Shown: positions 46,298 to 56,017 of the stretch, in pieces | How the letters are laid out: every line of letters begins with the position of its first letter | Numbering within the stretch: the stretch's first letter is position 1 | Assembly: GCF_030814995.1 (NCBI RefSeq) | Contig: NZ_JAUSVX010000001.1 | Location: forward strand, 744,001-808,000 | Source: Labrys wisconsinensis | Lineage (GTDB): Bacteria > Pseudomonadota > Alphaproteobacteria > Rhizobiales > Labraceae | Length of the DNA stretch: 64,000 bases | Direction: 5' to 3' | Notes under the pieces: generated by a model | What the model was told of the DNA's origin: nothing | The model's input: the letters and a program-made list of their open reading frames with translations, nothing else | Database searches by the model: none | Program-made: the position numbers and the translations under genes

Positions 46298-46302
46298 AGG
46301 GC

Positions 46303-46377
46303 TGGAGGTGCAGACCGGAATCGAACCGGTTCGTGGCGGTTTTGCAGACCGCAGCGTTCCCACTTCGCCACTGCACC
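46303..46377 (-). tRNA. tRNA-Cys (GCA)
   Basis: On the minus strand, GGTGCAG pairs with CTGCACC. The anticodon stem-loop carries GCA in CTGCAAAA, the T-loop is GGTTCGATTCC, the discriminator base is U and CCA is encoded. The discriminator U is the cysteine identity mark. Confidence 0.97.
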
Positions 46378-46502
46378 CCGGTCGTGGACCGTATCGGCGG
46401 TTTCGCCGGCGTTCGTCAATCGGTTCGTGCTGACAATCCGCAGCCTGGAGTCGGGAGAGGGCGTGCGCGGCGTTTCCACAGCACTCTTCGCGAACGGACC
46501 TC

Positions 46503-47606
46503 TCACGGCCGTGGGCACAGCGGCCCCAGCCCCTCGCGCGTCGGCGCCTCGGCGAACTCGTCGAACTGGAAGCGGAAGGCGCCCGGGATCCGGGCCCGGT
46601 AGAGGCCGAACTTGAAATAGGGCCCGACCAGCTCCGGCGGCCGCTCGGCCGTCAGCCGAGCGCCGATATTGCCGCGCACCGACACGATCTTCTGCCCGTT
46701 CGCCCAGATGTCGATCTCGCCCTGCCGCTTCGGCCCGACCTCGTTGTCGAGCCGGCCGGGCCTGATGCGGTAGACCATGTCGACCCAGCCCTTGCGCGGA
46801 TCCGGCAGCCGGCGGTCGGCCTCCGGCGTGACCTCGATCTCGGCCTTGCCGAGATATCTCTCCGGCTCGGCCACGAAGGAGAGGTCGCCGAACAGCGGCA
46901 CCAGGGCGCTGTTCTGCAGGCCGAGCGTGTCCGACAGCCGCTTCGTGTCCGGAGCCTGGGGCGCCCCGCCCTGCAGCGAATCCAGGAGCTGCCCCGAGAA
47001 GAACCTGGCCGAAAGGTCCGGCTGGTCGCGCCTCAGCCGATGCAGCGCCTGCAGCGACTGGACCGCCGCGACCGTCCGCGGATCGTGCGAATCGAGCCCG
47101 GACAGCGCCTGCTGGGCCAGCAGCATCCGATCGGGATCGCCCTCGGCCTGGGCGACGACGCGGCGGGCCTCGCCGTCCTGCACGGTGATGTGGAACACGC
47201 CGTTGTCGAAGCGCTGCGCCAGGAACGGGCTGTTGTCGCCCGGCGCCTTCCACTGGCCGATGACCGTACGGGCGCTGCCGGTCGAGGGGACCTCGGCCTC
47301 GATGCGGAAGCTGAAGGCGTACCAGACCTCGTCGCCGAAGATCGGCCAGGCCGCCCTGTCGAGCCTGAGCTCGGCACGCTGGCAATCGTCCGCGCAGTCG
47401 AGGCCGCCATCGCCGTCGCGGACCGTCACCTCGACGGCGGCAGCGCCGCAGCGGCCGGGTTTGACGAAGTCGATCTGGCCCGGCAGCACCTGCGCCGTCG
47501 ACCATTTCCGCGGATCGAGCACGGCGGCGTCGAAATCATCCCGCAGCGTCTGCGCGGACGCCGCGCCGCAGGCCAGCGTCAGAACGACCCAGAGCAGCCG
47601 GCGCAT
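46503..47606 (-). CDS. secreted polysaccharide-lyase-like protein
   Basis: A 367-residue protein with a signal peptide (LLWVVLTLACGAASAQ). The body resembles the heparin-lyase-I-like (Polysacc_lyase) jelly-roll family: CQRAELRL, DEVWYAFSFRIEAEVP, IGQWKAPGDNSPFLAQRF and GWVDMVYRIRPGRLDNE, then GPYFKFGLYRARIP. A long insertion lies between residues 155 and 250, unlike the compact members. It could cleave an acidic polysaccharide; the substrate is unknown. Confidence 0.7.
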   Translation of the reverse strand: MRRLLWVVLTLACGAASAQTLRDDFDAAVLDPRKWSTAQVLPGQIDFVKPGRCGAAAVEVTVRDGDGGLDCADDCQRAELRLDRAAWPIFGDEVWYAFSFRIEAEVPSTGSARTVIGQWKAPGDNSPFLAQRFDNGVFHITVQDGEARRVVAQAEGDPDRMLLAQQALSGLDSHDPRTVAAVQSLQALHRLRRDQPDLSARFFSGQLLDSLQGGAPQAPDTKRLSDTLGLQNSALVPLFGDLSFVAEPERYLGKAEIEVTPEADRRLPDPRKGWVDMVYRIRPGRLDNEVGPKRQGEIDIWANGQKIVSVRGNIGARLTAERPPELVGPYFKFGLYRARIPGAFRFQFDEFAEAPTREGLGPLCPRP

Positions 47607-47657
47607 CGCGATCCCCGAATCTCATCGAGGTACTTTAGTCGCCGGCGATTCCGCCCG

Positions 47658-49052
47658 TCAAAGCCGCGCCACCGGCGCCGCCGCGATACCCATCGCTTCG
47701 AGCGCGCCCGCCACGCGCAGCACGAGGTCCTCGCGCCAGGCAGGGCCGATCACCTGCACGCCGATCGGCAGGCGCTCGCCCGCCGTCCAGACCGGCACCG
47801 CGGCGACCGGCAGGCCGATGAACGAGATCGGCTGGGTGTAGAGGCCGAGATTGGCGCGCACCGGCAGCATCTCGCCGCCGACGCTCATCACCGCCTGGCC
47901 GAGCTTCGGCGCGCGGCAGGGCGTGGCCGGGGCGAGCACGATGTCGACCGTCTCGAACAGCTCGGCCACCGCGCCCTGGAACCAGCGGCGGAACTTGTGC
48001 GCCTGGGCGACGAAGCTCGCCGGGATCATGGCACCGGCGATGAGGCGGTCACGCACCGCCGGATCGAAGTCGCCGGGCCGGCGGCGCAGGCGCTCCAGAT
48101 GCAGCGCGGCGCCCTCGGTGGTGGTGATCAGGAAGGCCGCGGCCCGGGCCCGATGCGCCTCGGGAAGCTCGACGACCCGGTCGGCGCCCAGGGCCGCGGC
48201 ACAGCGCGCCACCGCCGCGAAGGCCTCCGGCTCGCCGTGCTCGGCGAAATAGCCGCCGGCGATGGCGATGGTAAGGCCCTCGGCGCCCTCGGCCAGGCGC
48301 GGCAGGACCGGCTCGGCCGGCCGGCCTGCGCAATGGGGGTCGTCCGGATCCGGACCCTGCATGACGTCATAGGCGAGCGCCAGGTCGGCGACGGAGCGGG
48401 CCAGCGGCCCGAGATGGTCGAGGCTGGCGACGAAGGGGAAGCTGCGGGCCCGGCTGAGGCGGCCGAAGGTCGGCTTCAAGCCGAACAGGCCGCAGAGCGA
48501 GGCGGGCACGCGGATCGAGCCGTTGGTGTCCGAGCCCAGCGACAGCGGCACGAAGCCGGCGGCGACCGCGCTGCCCGATCCGCCCGACGAGCCGCCCGAC
48601 ATGTGGCCGAGGTCGTGCGGGTTGCAGGACGGCCCGTCATGGAGGTTCTCGCCGGTGAAGTCATAGGCGTATTCGCCCATGTTGAGGCCGCCGAGGCAGA
48701 CGGCGCCCGCCGCCTCCAGCCGCTCGACCAGGGCCGCGTCGCGGGCCGCGGGCGGGTCGTCGCGGTTGATCCTGGAGCCGGCGAGGGTGGGGATGCCCTG
48801 AAGATCGAACAGGTTCTTCACCGCGAAGGGCACGCCGGCGAGCGGGCCGAGCGGCTTGCCGGCCATCCGTGCCGCGTCGACCGCCGAGGCCCTGGCCAGC
48901 GCGCGCTCGGCGAGGACATCGGTGAAGGCGCCGACATCCTCGTCATGGGCGGCGATGCGGTCGAGCGCGGCCCCGACCGCATCGACGGCGCGGAGCGAGC
49001 CGGCGGCGACCGCGGCCGCGATCTCGGAGGCCGTCATGTCCGTGGCGCTCAT
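47658..49052 (-). CDS. atzE: AtzE-type 1-carboxybiuret amidohydrolase subunit
   Basis: A 464-residue amidase-signature enzyme. The triad is visible: Lys in GVPFAVKNLFD, serines in GGSSGGSGSAVAAGFVPLSLGSDTNGSIRVPA. The family is confirmed by the AtzG-type small gene immediately upstream, which overlaps it by 4 bp. In the cyanuric-acid pathway AtzE with AtzG hydrolyses 1-carboxybiuret to 1,3-dicarboxyurea. Presence with AtzF supports this assignment, although the substrate here is inferred. Confidence 0.82.
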   Translation of the reverse strand: MSATDMTASEIAAAVAAGSLRAVDAVGAALDRIAAHDEDVGAFTDVLAERALARASAVDAARMAGKPLGPLAGVPFAVKNLFDLQGIPTLAGSRINRDDPPAARDAALVERLEAAGAVCLGGLNMGEYAYDFTGENLHDGPSCNPHDLGHMSGGSSGGSGSAVAAGFVPLSLGSDTNGSIRVPASLCGLFGLKPTFGRLSRARSFPFVASLDHLGPLARSVADLALAYDVMQGPDPDDPHCAGRPAEPVLPRLAEGAEGLTIAIAGGYFAEHGEPEAFAAVARCAAALGADRVVELPEAHRARAAAFLITTTEGAALHLERLRRRPGDFDPAVRDRLIAGAMIPASFVAQAHKFRRWFQGAVAELFETVDIVLAPATPCRAPKLGQAVMSVGGEMLPVRANLGLYTQPISFIGLPVAAVPVWTAGERLPIGVQVIGPAWREDLVLRVAGALEAMGIAAAPVARL

Positions 49053-49252
49053 GCCGTGAACACCGCTGCCGGCTCGGCATGGTCGCCGAGCGGAAAGGCC
49101 ATGACCAGCGCCGCGAACTGCGCCGTCAGCGCCAGGTTGAGGATGACGCCGCGCCGATATTCGTCGGTGATCGTGAGGCCCAGCAGCGGCCCCATGGCGT
49201 CGATCACCGCCTCCGGATCGAACTGCGCGAAGAGGTCCTCGTCGCGGCTCAT
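49049..49252 (-). CDS. atzG: AtzG-like (DUF4089) small subunit
   Basis: The ATG at 49252 gives 67 residues: [31 protein letters not shown] and [15 protein letters not shown] are typical of DUF4089, the small structural partner AtzG that wraps around AtzE and completes its active complex. It overlaps both neighbouring genes (isochorismatase and atzE) by 4 bp. Confidence 0.85.
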   Translation of the reverse strand: MSRDEDLFAQFDPEAVIDAMGPLLGLTITDEYRRGVILNLALTAQFAALVMAFPLGDHAEPAAVFTA

Positions 49253-49929
49253 GCGCAGGCCTCCGTCAGGGTCGCCAGCGGCGTCGCCCAGCCGACGATG
49301 CCGCCCTGCGCCGTGATCATCTCGATCGCCGCGGCCTTGAACTGCGGGAAATAGCTCTCGGTCGCGTCCTCGATCAGCAGGCATTCGAAGCCGCGGTCGT
49401 TCGCCTCGCGCATCGAGGTCTGGACGCACACCTCGGTGGTGACGCCGGCGAAGACGAGATGGCTGACGCCGAGGCCGGCAAGGATGTCGTGGACCGCCGT
49501 GTTCCAGAACATGCCCTTGCCCGGCTTGTCGAGCACGATCTCGCCCGGCAGCGGCATGCAGGCCTCGACGATGGCGTTGCCCGGCTCGCCCTGCACCAGG
49601 ATGCGGCCCATCGGCCCCTCGTCGCCGATGCGCAGGGCCGCGTTGCCGCGCAGCCGCTTGGCCGGCGGGCAATCCGACAGGTCCGGCCGGTGGCTCTCGC
49701 GGGTGTGGATCACCGGCCAGCCCCGCCCCCGGGCGAAGGCGAGGAGGCGGGCCACCGCCGGGACGATCGCCGTGAGGCGGGTCACGTCGTTGCCGAGCGC
49801 ATCGCCGAAGCCGCCGGGCTCGATGAAGTCGCGCTGCATGTCGATGACGACCAGCGCGGTCCGGTCCGGCACGAGCGCATAGGGGTAGGGCCGGGCCGGC
49901 ACGGCGACCGCAATGTCCGAGTGCTGCAT
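49249..49929 (-). CDS. isochorismatase-family amidohydrolase
   Basis: The ATG at 49929 gives 226 residues. The cysteine-hydrolase triad is complete: Asp in VVIDMQRDF, Lys in [10 protein letters not shown], and Cys in [14 protein letters not shown]. It resembles biuret or ureidoacrylate amidohydrolases and is a paralogue of the gene at 51771. Located immediately upstream of atzG. It may act on a second ureide intermediate. Confidence 0.83.
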   Translation of the reverse strand: MQHSDIAVAVPARPYPYALVPDRTALVVIDMQRDFIEPGGFGDALGNDVTRLTAIVPAVARLLAFARGRGWPVIHTRESHRPDLSDCPPAKRLRGNAALRIGDEGPMGRILVQGEPGNAIVEACMPLPGEIVLDKPGKGMFWNTAVHDILAGLGVSHLVFAGVTTEVCVQTSMREANDRGFECLLIEDATESYFPQFKAAAIEMITAQGGIVGWATPLATLTEACA

Positions 49930-49930
49930 C

Positions 49931-51466
49931 TCAATGCCCCGCCATGTGCCGGCCGATGGTGGTGCGGTCGGTCTCGCCGACCGCCGCGACATAGGCGATC
50001 CGCCCCTCCGACATGACGGCCACCCGGTCGGCCAATTCCAGGATCTCGTCGAGGTCCTCGGAGACCAGCAGCACGGCCGCGCCGCGGTTGCGCTGGTCCA
50101 TGATCTGGCCGCGGATCTCGGCCACCGACGCGAAGTCGAGGCCGAAGCAGGGATTGGCAACGATCAGCACGTCGACATCGCCGGAGAGCTCGCGCGCCAG
50201 CACGGCGCGCTGCACGTTGCCGCCCGAGAGCGTCTCGATCGGGCTGTCGGGCGAGACGGTCTTGACCTTGTAGCGCTCGATCAGCTCGACCGCCTTCGCC
50301 CGCATCGGCGCCGGCGAGAACCACCAGCCGAACGAGGCCATCGGCGGCTTGTCGAAGGCGCGGAACGCCATGTTCTCGGCCACCGACATGCGCGGCACCG
50401 TGGCATTCTTGAGCGGCTCCTCCGGCAGGCCGAACACCTTGAAGCGGTCGAAGTCGCGGCGCACCGGCTCGAACGGCTTGTCGTGGATGAAGACGCGGCC
50501 GTCCTTCATCGGCCGCTGGCCGGCCAGCACCTCGACCAGCGCCGACTGGCCGTTGCCCGAGACGCCGGCAATGCCGACAATCTCGCCGGCATGCACCTTG
50601 AGGCTGACGCCGTTGACCGCCGGCAGGCCCTTGTCGTCGTCGGCGAAGATGCCGGCGAGCTCCAGCACGGTGGGCTCGCCGGGATGGGCGACGCGCGCGG
50701 CGCTCTCGCGGATCTTGGTGTCGCCGATCATCATCTTCGCCATCAGGTCCGGATTGAGGTCGGCAACCATGCCGCCGCCGGTGCGGGCGCCGCGCCGGAG
50801 CACCGTCACCGCATCGGCATAGGTCATCACCTCCCGGAACTTGTGGCTGATCATCAGGACGGTGATCTCGCCGCGCGAGGCCATGCCCCTGAGCAGGCCG
50901 AGCATCTCGTCCGCCTCGCCGGGCGTCAGCACCGAGGTCGGCTCGTCGAGGATCAGGAAGCGCTGGTCGAGATACAGCAGCTTGACGATCTCCAGCTTCT
51001 GCTTCTCGCCGGCCGAGAGCGTGGAGACCGGCCGGTCCAGCGGCACCTGGAACGGCATGCCCGCCATGAAGCGGGCGAGGCTCGCCTTTTCCCGTCTCCA
51101 GTCGATGACGGCAGGCGCGTCGGCCCGACTGATCACCAGGTTCTCCGCCCCGGTCAGCGAGGGCACCAGCGTGAAATGCTGGTAGACCATGCCGATGCCC
51201 AGCGCCTGGGCCTCCTTGGGGTTGCGGACCGTCACCGGCCGGCCGTCGACGATCAGCGAGCCCTTGTCGGGCTGGTAGAAGCCCATGATGCACTTGACCA
51301 GGGTCGATTTGCCGGCTCCGTTCTCGCCGAGCAGCACATGGAACTGGCCGGCCGGCACCTCGATCGAGACGTCGTCGAGGGCGGTGAACGACCCGAACAC
51401 CTTGGTCATCCCGACCGTGGCGAGCGACAGCGCCCGCCGGGGCGCGGCGGCTTCGAGCGCGCTCAT
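49931..51466 (-). CDS. BMP-family ABC transporter ATPase (tandem)
   Basis: A 511-residue tandem ATPase of the nucleoside/ureide transporter type (YufO/NupO). Domain 1 has [23 protein letters not shown] and [13 protein letters not shown] with SHKF, and appears functional. Domain 2 has [13 protein letters not shown] in place of Walker A Lys, [15 protein letters not shown], and [10 protein letters not shown]. Such a degenerate second site is normal in this family. It energises the permeases at 52503 and 53425. Confidence 0.92.
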   Translation of the reverse strand: MSALEAAAPRRALSLATVGMTKVFGSFTALDDVSIEVPAGQFHVLLGENGAGKSTLVKCIMGFYQPDKGSLIVDGRPVTVRNPKEAQALGIGMVYQHFTLVPSLTGAENLVISRADAPAVIDWRREKASLARFMAGMPFQVPLDRPVSTLSAGEKQKLEIVKLLYLDQRFLILDEPTSVLTPGEADEMLGLLRGMASRGEITVLMISHKFREVMTYADAVTVLRRGARTGGGMVADLNPDLMAKMMIGDTKIRESAARVAHPGEPTVLELAGIFADDDKGLPAVNGVSLKVHAGEIVGIAGVSGNGQSALVEVLAGQRPMKDGRVFIHDKPFEPVRRDFDRFKVFGLPEEPLKNATVPRMSVAENMAFRAFDKPPMASFGWWFSPAPMRAKAVELIERYKVKTVSPDSPIETLSGGNVQRAVLARELSGDVDVLIVANPCFGLDFASVAEIRGQIMDQRNRGAAVLLVSEDLDEILELADRVAVMSEGRIAYVAAVGETDRTTIGRHMAGH

Positions 51467-51571
51467 GGCAGGGCTCCTTGCGAACGGACGCGACCGCTGG
51501 CGTCAGGCATGACCGGGCAGGGAGCGGCGGCGATTATACGGCTGCAAACCGCCCGCGACATCTCCGCCGTC

Positions 51572-51695
51572 ATGGGCGGACTTGATCCGCCCATCCACGC
51601 GATCACGGGTGATGCATGAAAGGGCATCGGCAGTCGTCGCGGCATACTGTGCCTGACGTTGCGTTCGCGTGGATGGCCGGGACAAGCCCGGCCAT
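51572..51695. repeat. head-to-head pair of GTCATGG palindromic repeats
   Basis: ATGGGCGGA-cttga-TCCGCCCAT (51572-51594) and ATGGCCGGG-acaag-CCCGGCCAT (51673-51695) are two copies of one family in opposite orientation, each extended by GTCATGG on one side and CATCCACGCG on the other. They resemble the copy at 23109. They lie between the ATPase gene and the isochorismatase, and may separate expression of the flanking genes. Confidence 0.75.
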
Positions 51696-51770
51696 GACGG
51701 TTGCGGGTGGGGTTGGCGGTGCGGCAGGAGCTGACGCCGACCACCCCTCGCGCGAAGGCGACTGCCGCAC

Positions 51771-52493
51771 TCATGCCAGGCCCCCGATGAAATCGGCCGC
51801 CGTCGCCACCGCGCCGAACACGCCGCCCTGCATCTTGATCATGTCGAGGGCCGCCAGGTGGTTCTCCAGCCTGGTGGCGGCGCAGCAGTCGGCGAGCAGC
51901 AGGCACTCGTAGCCGAGGTCGTTGGCGTCGCGCATGGTGGTGTGGACGCACACGTCGGTGGTGACGCCGGTGAGCACGATGTTGCGGATGCCGCGCATGC
52001 GCAGCACCATGTCGAGGTCGGTCGCGACGAACGAGCCCTTGCCGGGCTTGTCGATGATCACCTCGCCGGCCACGGGCTGCAGCTCCGGGATGATCTCCCA
52101 GCCCGGCTCGCCCCGCACCAGGATGCGCCCGCAGGGCCCCTGGTCGCCGATGCCGGCGCCGATCCGCTGCGAGCGCCAGCGCTTGTTTGCCGGCAAATCG
52201 CTGAGGTCCGGGCGATGTCCCTCGCGCGTATGGATGATGCTGAAGCCGCCGGCGCGGCAGGCGTCGAGCACGCGGCGGATCGGCTCGATCGGCGCGCGGG
52301 TGAGCGCGATGTCGTAGCCCATGACATCGACATAGCCGCCGGGCGCGCAGAAATCGACCTGCATGTCGATGACGATCAGGGCGGTGTTGCCGGGCCTGAG
52401 GTCGCCGTCGAACGGCCAGGGATAGGGATCGGCGGCGATCGTGCGGCCGCCCGGCACCAGGGCCTGCGCGATCCGCTCGTCGAGTGTGTCCAT
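51771..52493 (-). CDS. biuH: biuret amidohydrolase (BiuH type)
   Basis: A 240-residue isochorismatase-fold cysteine hydrolase. The triad is Asp in VIDMQVDF, Lys in [10 protein letters not shown] and Cys in VTTDVCVHT. The long matching segment [20 protein letters not shown] and [20 protein letters not shown] agrees with what I recall of the Rhizobium biuret amidohydrolase. It hydrolyses biuret to allophanate and ammonia. With atzF encoded upstream, this gives a short route to CO2 and ammonia. Confidence 0.85.
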   Translation of the reverse strand: MDTLDERIAQALVPGGRTIAADPYPWPFDGDLRPGNTALIVIDMQVDFCAPGGYVDVMGYDIALTRAPIEPIRRVLDACRAGGFSIIHTREGHRPDLSDLPANKRWRSQRIGAGIGDQGPCGRILVRGEPGWEIIPELQPVAGEVIIDKPGKGSFVATDLDMVLRMRGIRNIVLTGVTTDVCVHTTMRDANDLGYECLLLADCCAATRLENHLAALDMIKMQGGVFGAVATAADFIGGLA

Positions 52494-52502
52494 CCCGCCC
52501 TC

Positions 52503-53420
52503 CTATTTGGTGATCGAGAGTTCGCCCGGCGCCGCGCGCAGCGCCTGGCTGGAATTGGACGAGCCGATCATGATCAGCAGCGTCAGGATGTAGGGCGCGG
52601 CGTTGAAGAGGTAGTAGCCCTGGGTGATGCCGACCGATTGCAGCGAGGGCCCGAGCGCCCCGGCGGCGCCGAACAGCATGGCGGCGAGGAAGCAGCGCAC
52701 CGGATCCCAGCGCGCGAAGATCACCAGCGCCACCGCCATCAGCCCCTGGCCGGAGGACAGGCCCTCGTTCCAGGAGCCGGGATAGGAGAGCGACAGGAAG
52801 GAGCCGCCGATGCCGGCGAGGAAGCCGCCCGCCGCCGTCGCCAGGAAGCGCACCTGGTCGACCGAAACGCCCATCGCCCGCGCCGCGGCGGCGCTGTCGC
52901 CGGTCATGCGGACGACCAGCCCCCAGCGGGTGTTGCGGAACGCCCACCACAGCCCGACAGCGGCGGCGAGCCCGACGAAGAACAGCGGGTTGACCTGGAG
53001 CGCTTCCCGGAGCTGCGGATTGCCGGTCCAGCCGCCGAGCGGGATGGAGGGCAGGTGCGGCGCCTGCGGCTGGATATAGGCCTTGCCGAAGAAGAAGGCG
53101 AAGCCGGTGCCGAACAGCATCATGGCGATGCCGATGGCGATGTCGTTGACCTTCGGCAGCTTGCAGAGATAGCCGTGCATGGCGCCGAGCACCGTGCCGG
53201 CCAGCCCCGCCGCCAGCACGCCGAGCCAGGGCGAGCCGCTCTCGTAGCAGGCGGCGTAGCCGACCATGGCGCCGAGCACCAGCGTGCCCTCCAGGCCGAG
53301 ATTGATGCGGCCGGATTTCTCGGTGAGGCATTCGCCGAGCGCGACGAACACGAAAGGCGTCGAGACGCGGATGGCGCCGCCGATCATGGCGATGAGGACG
53401 GTGACGAGGGCGTCGTTCAT
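52503..53420 (-). CDS. BMP-type ABC transporter permease (NupQ/YufQ type)
   Basis: A 305-residue inner-membrane permease with about eight to ten hydrophobic segments. TEKSGRINLGLEGTLVLGAMVGY is the diagnostic N-terminal segment, followed by VRMTGDSAAAARAMGVSVDQV. It partners the permease gene at 53425 and ends 9 bp before biuH. Confidence 0.92.
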   Translation of the reverse strand: MNDALVTVLIAMIGGAIRVSTPFVFVALGECLTEKSGRINLGLEGTLVLGAMVGYAACYESGSPWLGVLAAGLAGTVLGAMHGYLCKLPKVNDIAIGIAMMLFGTGFAFFFGKAYIQPQAPHLPSIPLGGWTGNPQLREALQVNPLFFVGLAAAVGLWWAFRNTRWGLVVRMTGDSAAAARAMGVSVDQVRFLATAAGGFLAGIGGSFLSLSYPGSWNEGLSSGQGLMAVALVIFARWDPVRCFLAAMLFGAAGALGPSLQSVGITQGYYLFNAAPYILTLLIMIGSSNSSQALRAAPGELSITK

Positions 53421-53424
53421 GGCC

Positions 53425-54528
53425 TCACCCCTGCCGGAAGATCTTGAAGCGGCCGTAGAGCGTCTCGGACGCCAGCAGCACCACGAAGATGAAGCCCTGC
53501 AGCACCAGCACGGTGGCGTCCGGCATGCCCATGCGGCGCTGGATCAGGCCGCCCGCCGCCGAGAGCCCGCCGAACAGGATCGCCACCGGCACGATGGCGA
53601 TCGGATTGTGGCGGGCGAGGAAGGCGACGAGGATGCCGGTGAAGCCATAGCCCGCCGCCAGCGAGGCATTGGCCCGGCCCTGGATCGCCGCCACCTCGAA
53701 ATAGCCGGCAAGGCCGGCGCAGGCACCCGCGATCATGGCGCAGACCAGGATCAGCTTGCCCACCGGCAGGCCTTGGGCCAGCGCCGCCCGGACATTGCCG
53801 CCGGTGACGCGCGCGGCAAAGCCGAAGGTGGTGCGCGCCATCAGGATGTAGAGCACGATCGCCGCGACCACGCCGAAGGCCAGGCCCCAATGCACGCCGA
53901 TCCCGGGCATCGGCCCGACCATGTAGCCCTGGCCGATCGGCAGGGTGGAGGCCTTGTTCGGCGAGCCGGGGTCGCGCATCGCCCCTTCGACGAAGAAGTT
54001 CATGATGGCGATGGCGATGTAGGAGAGCAGCAGCGAGGCGATCGTCTCGTTGACGCCGCGGGCATAGCGCAGGTAGCCCGCAAGCCCGACCCAGAGCCCG
54101 CCGACCACCATCGCAGTCAGCGCCATCAGCGGCATGACCAGGACGGCGGAGACCCCGCTGCCGACGAAGGGCACGGCGATGGCCGCCGCGGCAAAGCCCG
54201 ACAGCACCAGCGCTCCCTCCCCGCCGATCATGGTCAGGCCGAGCCGGGCCGGAATGGCGACCGCCAGCGCCGTGAAGATCAGCGGCGAGGCACGCTGCAG
54301 CGTGTTGCGCCAGGAGAAGGCCGTGCCGTAGCCGCCGGTCCAGACCAGCTCGACGAAGGTCAGCGGCGATTTGCCCACCGCCAGCAGGAAGGCCGAGAAC
54401 AGGAGCAGCGATGCGGCGAGGGCGATCAGGGGAATCGCGATATATTCGGCCCCGGCGCGCAGGCGCGGCAGCATGTCGGCCCGCAGCGGGAAGGCGAGGG
54501 AGGCGGGACGTCCGGCTAGGTCGGTCAT
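53425..54528 (-). CDS. BMP-type ABC transporter permease (NupP/YufP type)
   Basis: The ATG at 54528 gives 367 residues; the upstream extension is not supported. The N-terminal membrane helix IAIPLIALAASLLLFSAFLLA and the ARLGLTMIGGEGALVLSGFAA and VTGGNVRAALAQGLPVGKLIL segments identify it. It is the first permease of the importer, starting 79 bp after the binding protein gene. Confidence 0.92.
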   Translation of the reverse strand: MTDLAGRPASLAFPLRADMLPRLRAGAEYIAIPLIALAASLLLFSAFLLAVGKSPLTFVELVWTGGYGTAFSWRNTLQRASPLIFTALAVAIPARLGLTMIGGEGALVLSGFAAAAIAVPFVGSGVSAVLVMPLMALTAMVVGGLWVGLAGYLRYARGVNETIASLLLSYIAIAIMNFFVEGAMRDPGSPNKASTLPIGQGYMVGPMPGIGVHWGLAFGVVAAIVLYILMARTTFGFAARVTGGNVRAALAQGLPVGKLILVCAMIAGACAGLAGYFEVAAIQGRANASLAAGYGFTGILVAFLARHNPIAIVPVAILFGGLSAAGGLIQRRMGMPDATVLVLQGFIFVVLLASETLYGRFKIFRQG

Positions 54529-54607
54529 GGCGCTGGCTCGCTCCGCCTCGGTCGAGGGCGGCGGAGACCCCTTCAACGGCAGCACGGATCGGGATCGGCC
54601 GGACGGC

Positions 54608-55714
54608 TCACGTCGTCGAGCCGATCACCCCGTCGATGAGGTAGGTCATGCCGTTCAGCACCGGCGCCATGTTGTCGTAGGCGGCGTCGGGCAGCACGAC
54701 ATTGCCCTTGTTGTCCTTGACCGGGCCCTTGAAGATCGGCGCCTTGGCCTTCAGCGCGGCGATGGCGTCGGTGGCGGCCTTGATGGTCTTCTCGTCGGCG
54801 CCGGCGCCGAAGGGCGTGTTCTGCACCATGTCGAGGTCGTAGCCGCCGAAGGTGATGTTCGGCAGGCTCTCGCCCTTGGCGAGCTTGGCGGCGAAGTCCT
54901 TGTAGATCGTCTCCCACTTGTACTCGGCGCCGGTGACGAAGCCCTTGGGGGCGAGCGGGGCCTGCGAGGCGTTATGGCCGCAGGTCTTGACGCCTCGCCC
55001 CTCCGCCGTCTGGATCACCACCTTGGGCCCGTCGACATGGCAGGTGATGAGGTCGCAGCCCGCATCGACCAGCGCGTTGGTGGCCTCGGCCTCGCGCACC
55101 GGCAGCGACCAGTCGCCGGTGAAGATCACCTGCACGGTGGCGGCCGGATTGACGCTGCGCGCCCCGACCAGGAAGGAGTTGATGTTGCGCAGCACCACGC
55201 CGATCGGCTTGGCGGCGACGAAGCCGAGCTTGCCGGACTTGGAGGCGGCGCCGGCCGCGACGCCGTCGATATAGTGCGCCTGGTCCAGGAAGGCGAAATA
55301 GGAGCCGGCGTTCTTCGGGTCCTTGTCCTTGTCCCACAGCGGCGCGGCGTGGCGGAAGGTGACGTCGGGATATTTGCGGGCGAGGTCGACGACGAAGGGC
55401 TGGTAATAGCCGAAGGAGGTCGCGAGGATCAGGCTGGCGCCGTCGAGGTTGATCATCGATTCCATCGACTTGGAGACGGCGTCCGTCTCCGCCACGTTCT
55501 CCTCCTCGACCACCTTGACCCCGGGCACGGCCTTCAGGGCCGCGATCGCCACCGCATGCGCCTGGTTCCAGCCGAAATCGTCGCGCGCGCCGACATAGAC
55601 CACGCCGACCGTCAGGTCGGCGGCGGCCCGCGCCCCGAGCGGCAGAGCGCCGAGCGCCAGGCCCGCGGCCGTGCCCTGCAGGAAGCGCCGGCGGGATAAA
55701 CCGTTGCTGATCAT
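54608..55714 (-). CDS. BMP-family substrate-binding lipoprotein/periplasmic protein
   Basis: A 368-residue protein with a twin-arginine type signal (NGLSRRRFLQGTAAGLALG) and the basic-membrane-protein fold: VGVVYVGARDDFGWNQAHAVAI, FAFLDQAHYIDGVAAGAAS, and DWSLPVREAEATNALVDAG. Known members bind nucleosides, purines and urea-like molecules. The operon enzymes suggest biuret, cyanurate or a related ureide. The signal lacks a lipobox cysteine. Confidence 0.9.
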   Translation of the reverse strand: MISNGLSRRRFLQGTAAGLALGALPLGARAAADLTVGVVYVGARDDFGWNQAHAVAIAALKAVPGVKVVEEENVAETDAVSKSMESMINLDGASLILATSFGYYQPFVVDLARKYPDVTFRHAAPLWDKDKDPKNAGSYFAFLDQAHYIDGVAAGAASKSGKLGFVAAKPIGVVLRNINSFLVGARSVNPAATVQVIFTGDWSLPVREAEATNALVDAGCDLITCHVDGPKVVIQTAEGRGVKTCGHNASQAPLAPKGFVTGAEYKWETIYKDFAAKLAKGESLPNITFGGYDLDMVQNTPFGAGADEKTIKAATDAIAALKAKAPIFKGPVKDNKGNVVLPDAAYDNMAPVLNGMTYLIDGVIGSTT

Positions 55715-56017
55715 CGCGAAACTTCCCCCTGTCTGACCTTGCTCATGAACGAGGCAATATTGGCGCGGGCGCCGCGATCGGGCGAGGGTGGCGAGGCGCG
55801 TCGATCACGGAAACGCAAGCCGCGTGCCAGCTGCGGCCGCGATGACGCCCATCGTCGCCAATCACGAAACTTGAAGCACTATCAATGATTTGATTGGAGG
55901 ACAGTCATCCGGCCGCGCGCGGCGTACGGCGTCAGAGGCTGGCCGAATTGTATGCAAGATAGCTTCATGCGCCTAATTTCTAGCCTCGATCGCGGCACCA
56001 CCGCTGCGGCAGCGCGG
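55715..56017. promoter_or_regulatory. promoter region of the ureide importer operon
   Basis: A 303-bp noncoding gap between the BMP gene and the gntR stop. It contains TTGTATGCAA (55948-55957), a TTG-N4-CAA inverted repeat typical of GntR-family binding sites. Several CAATA and AATCA-rich stretches occur near 55860-55890. I see no coding frame in it. Confidence 0.45.
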
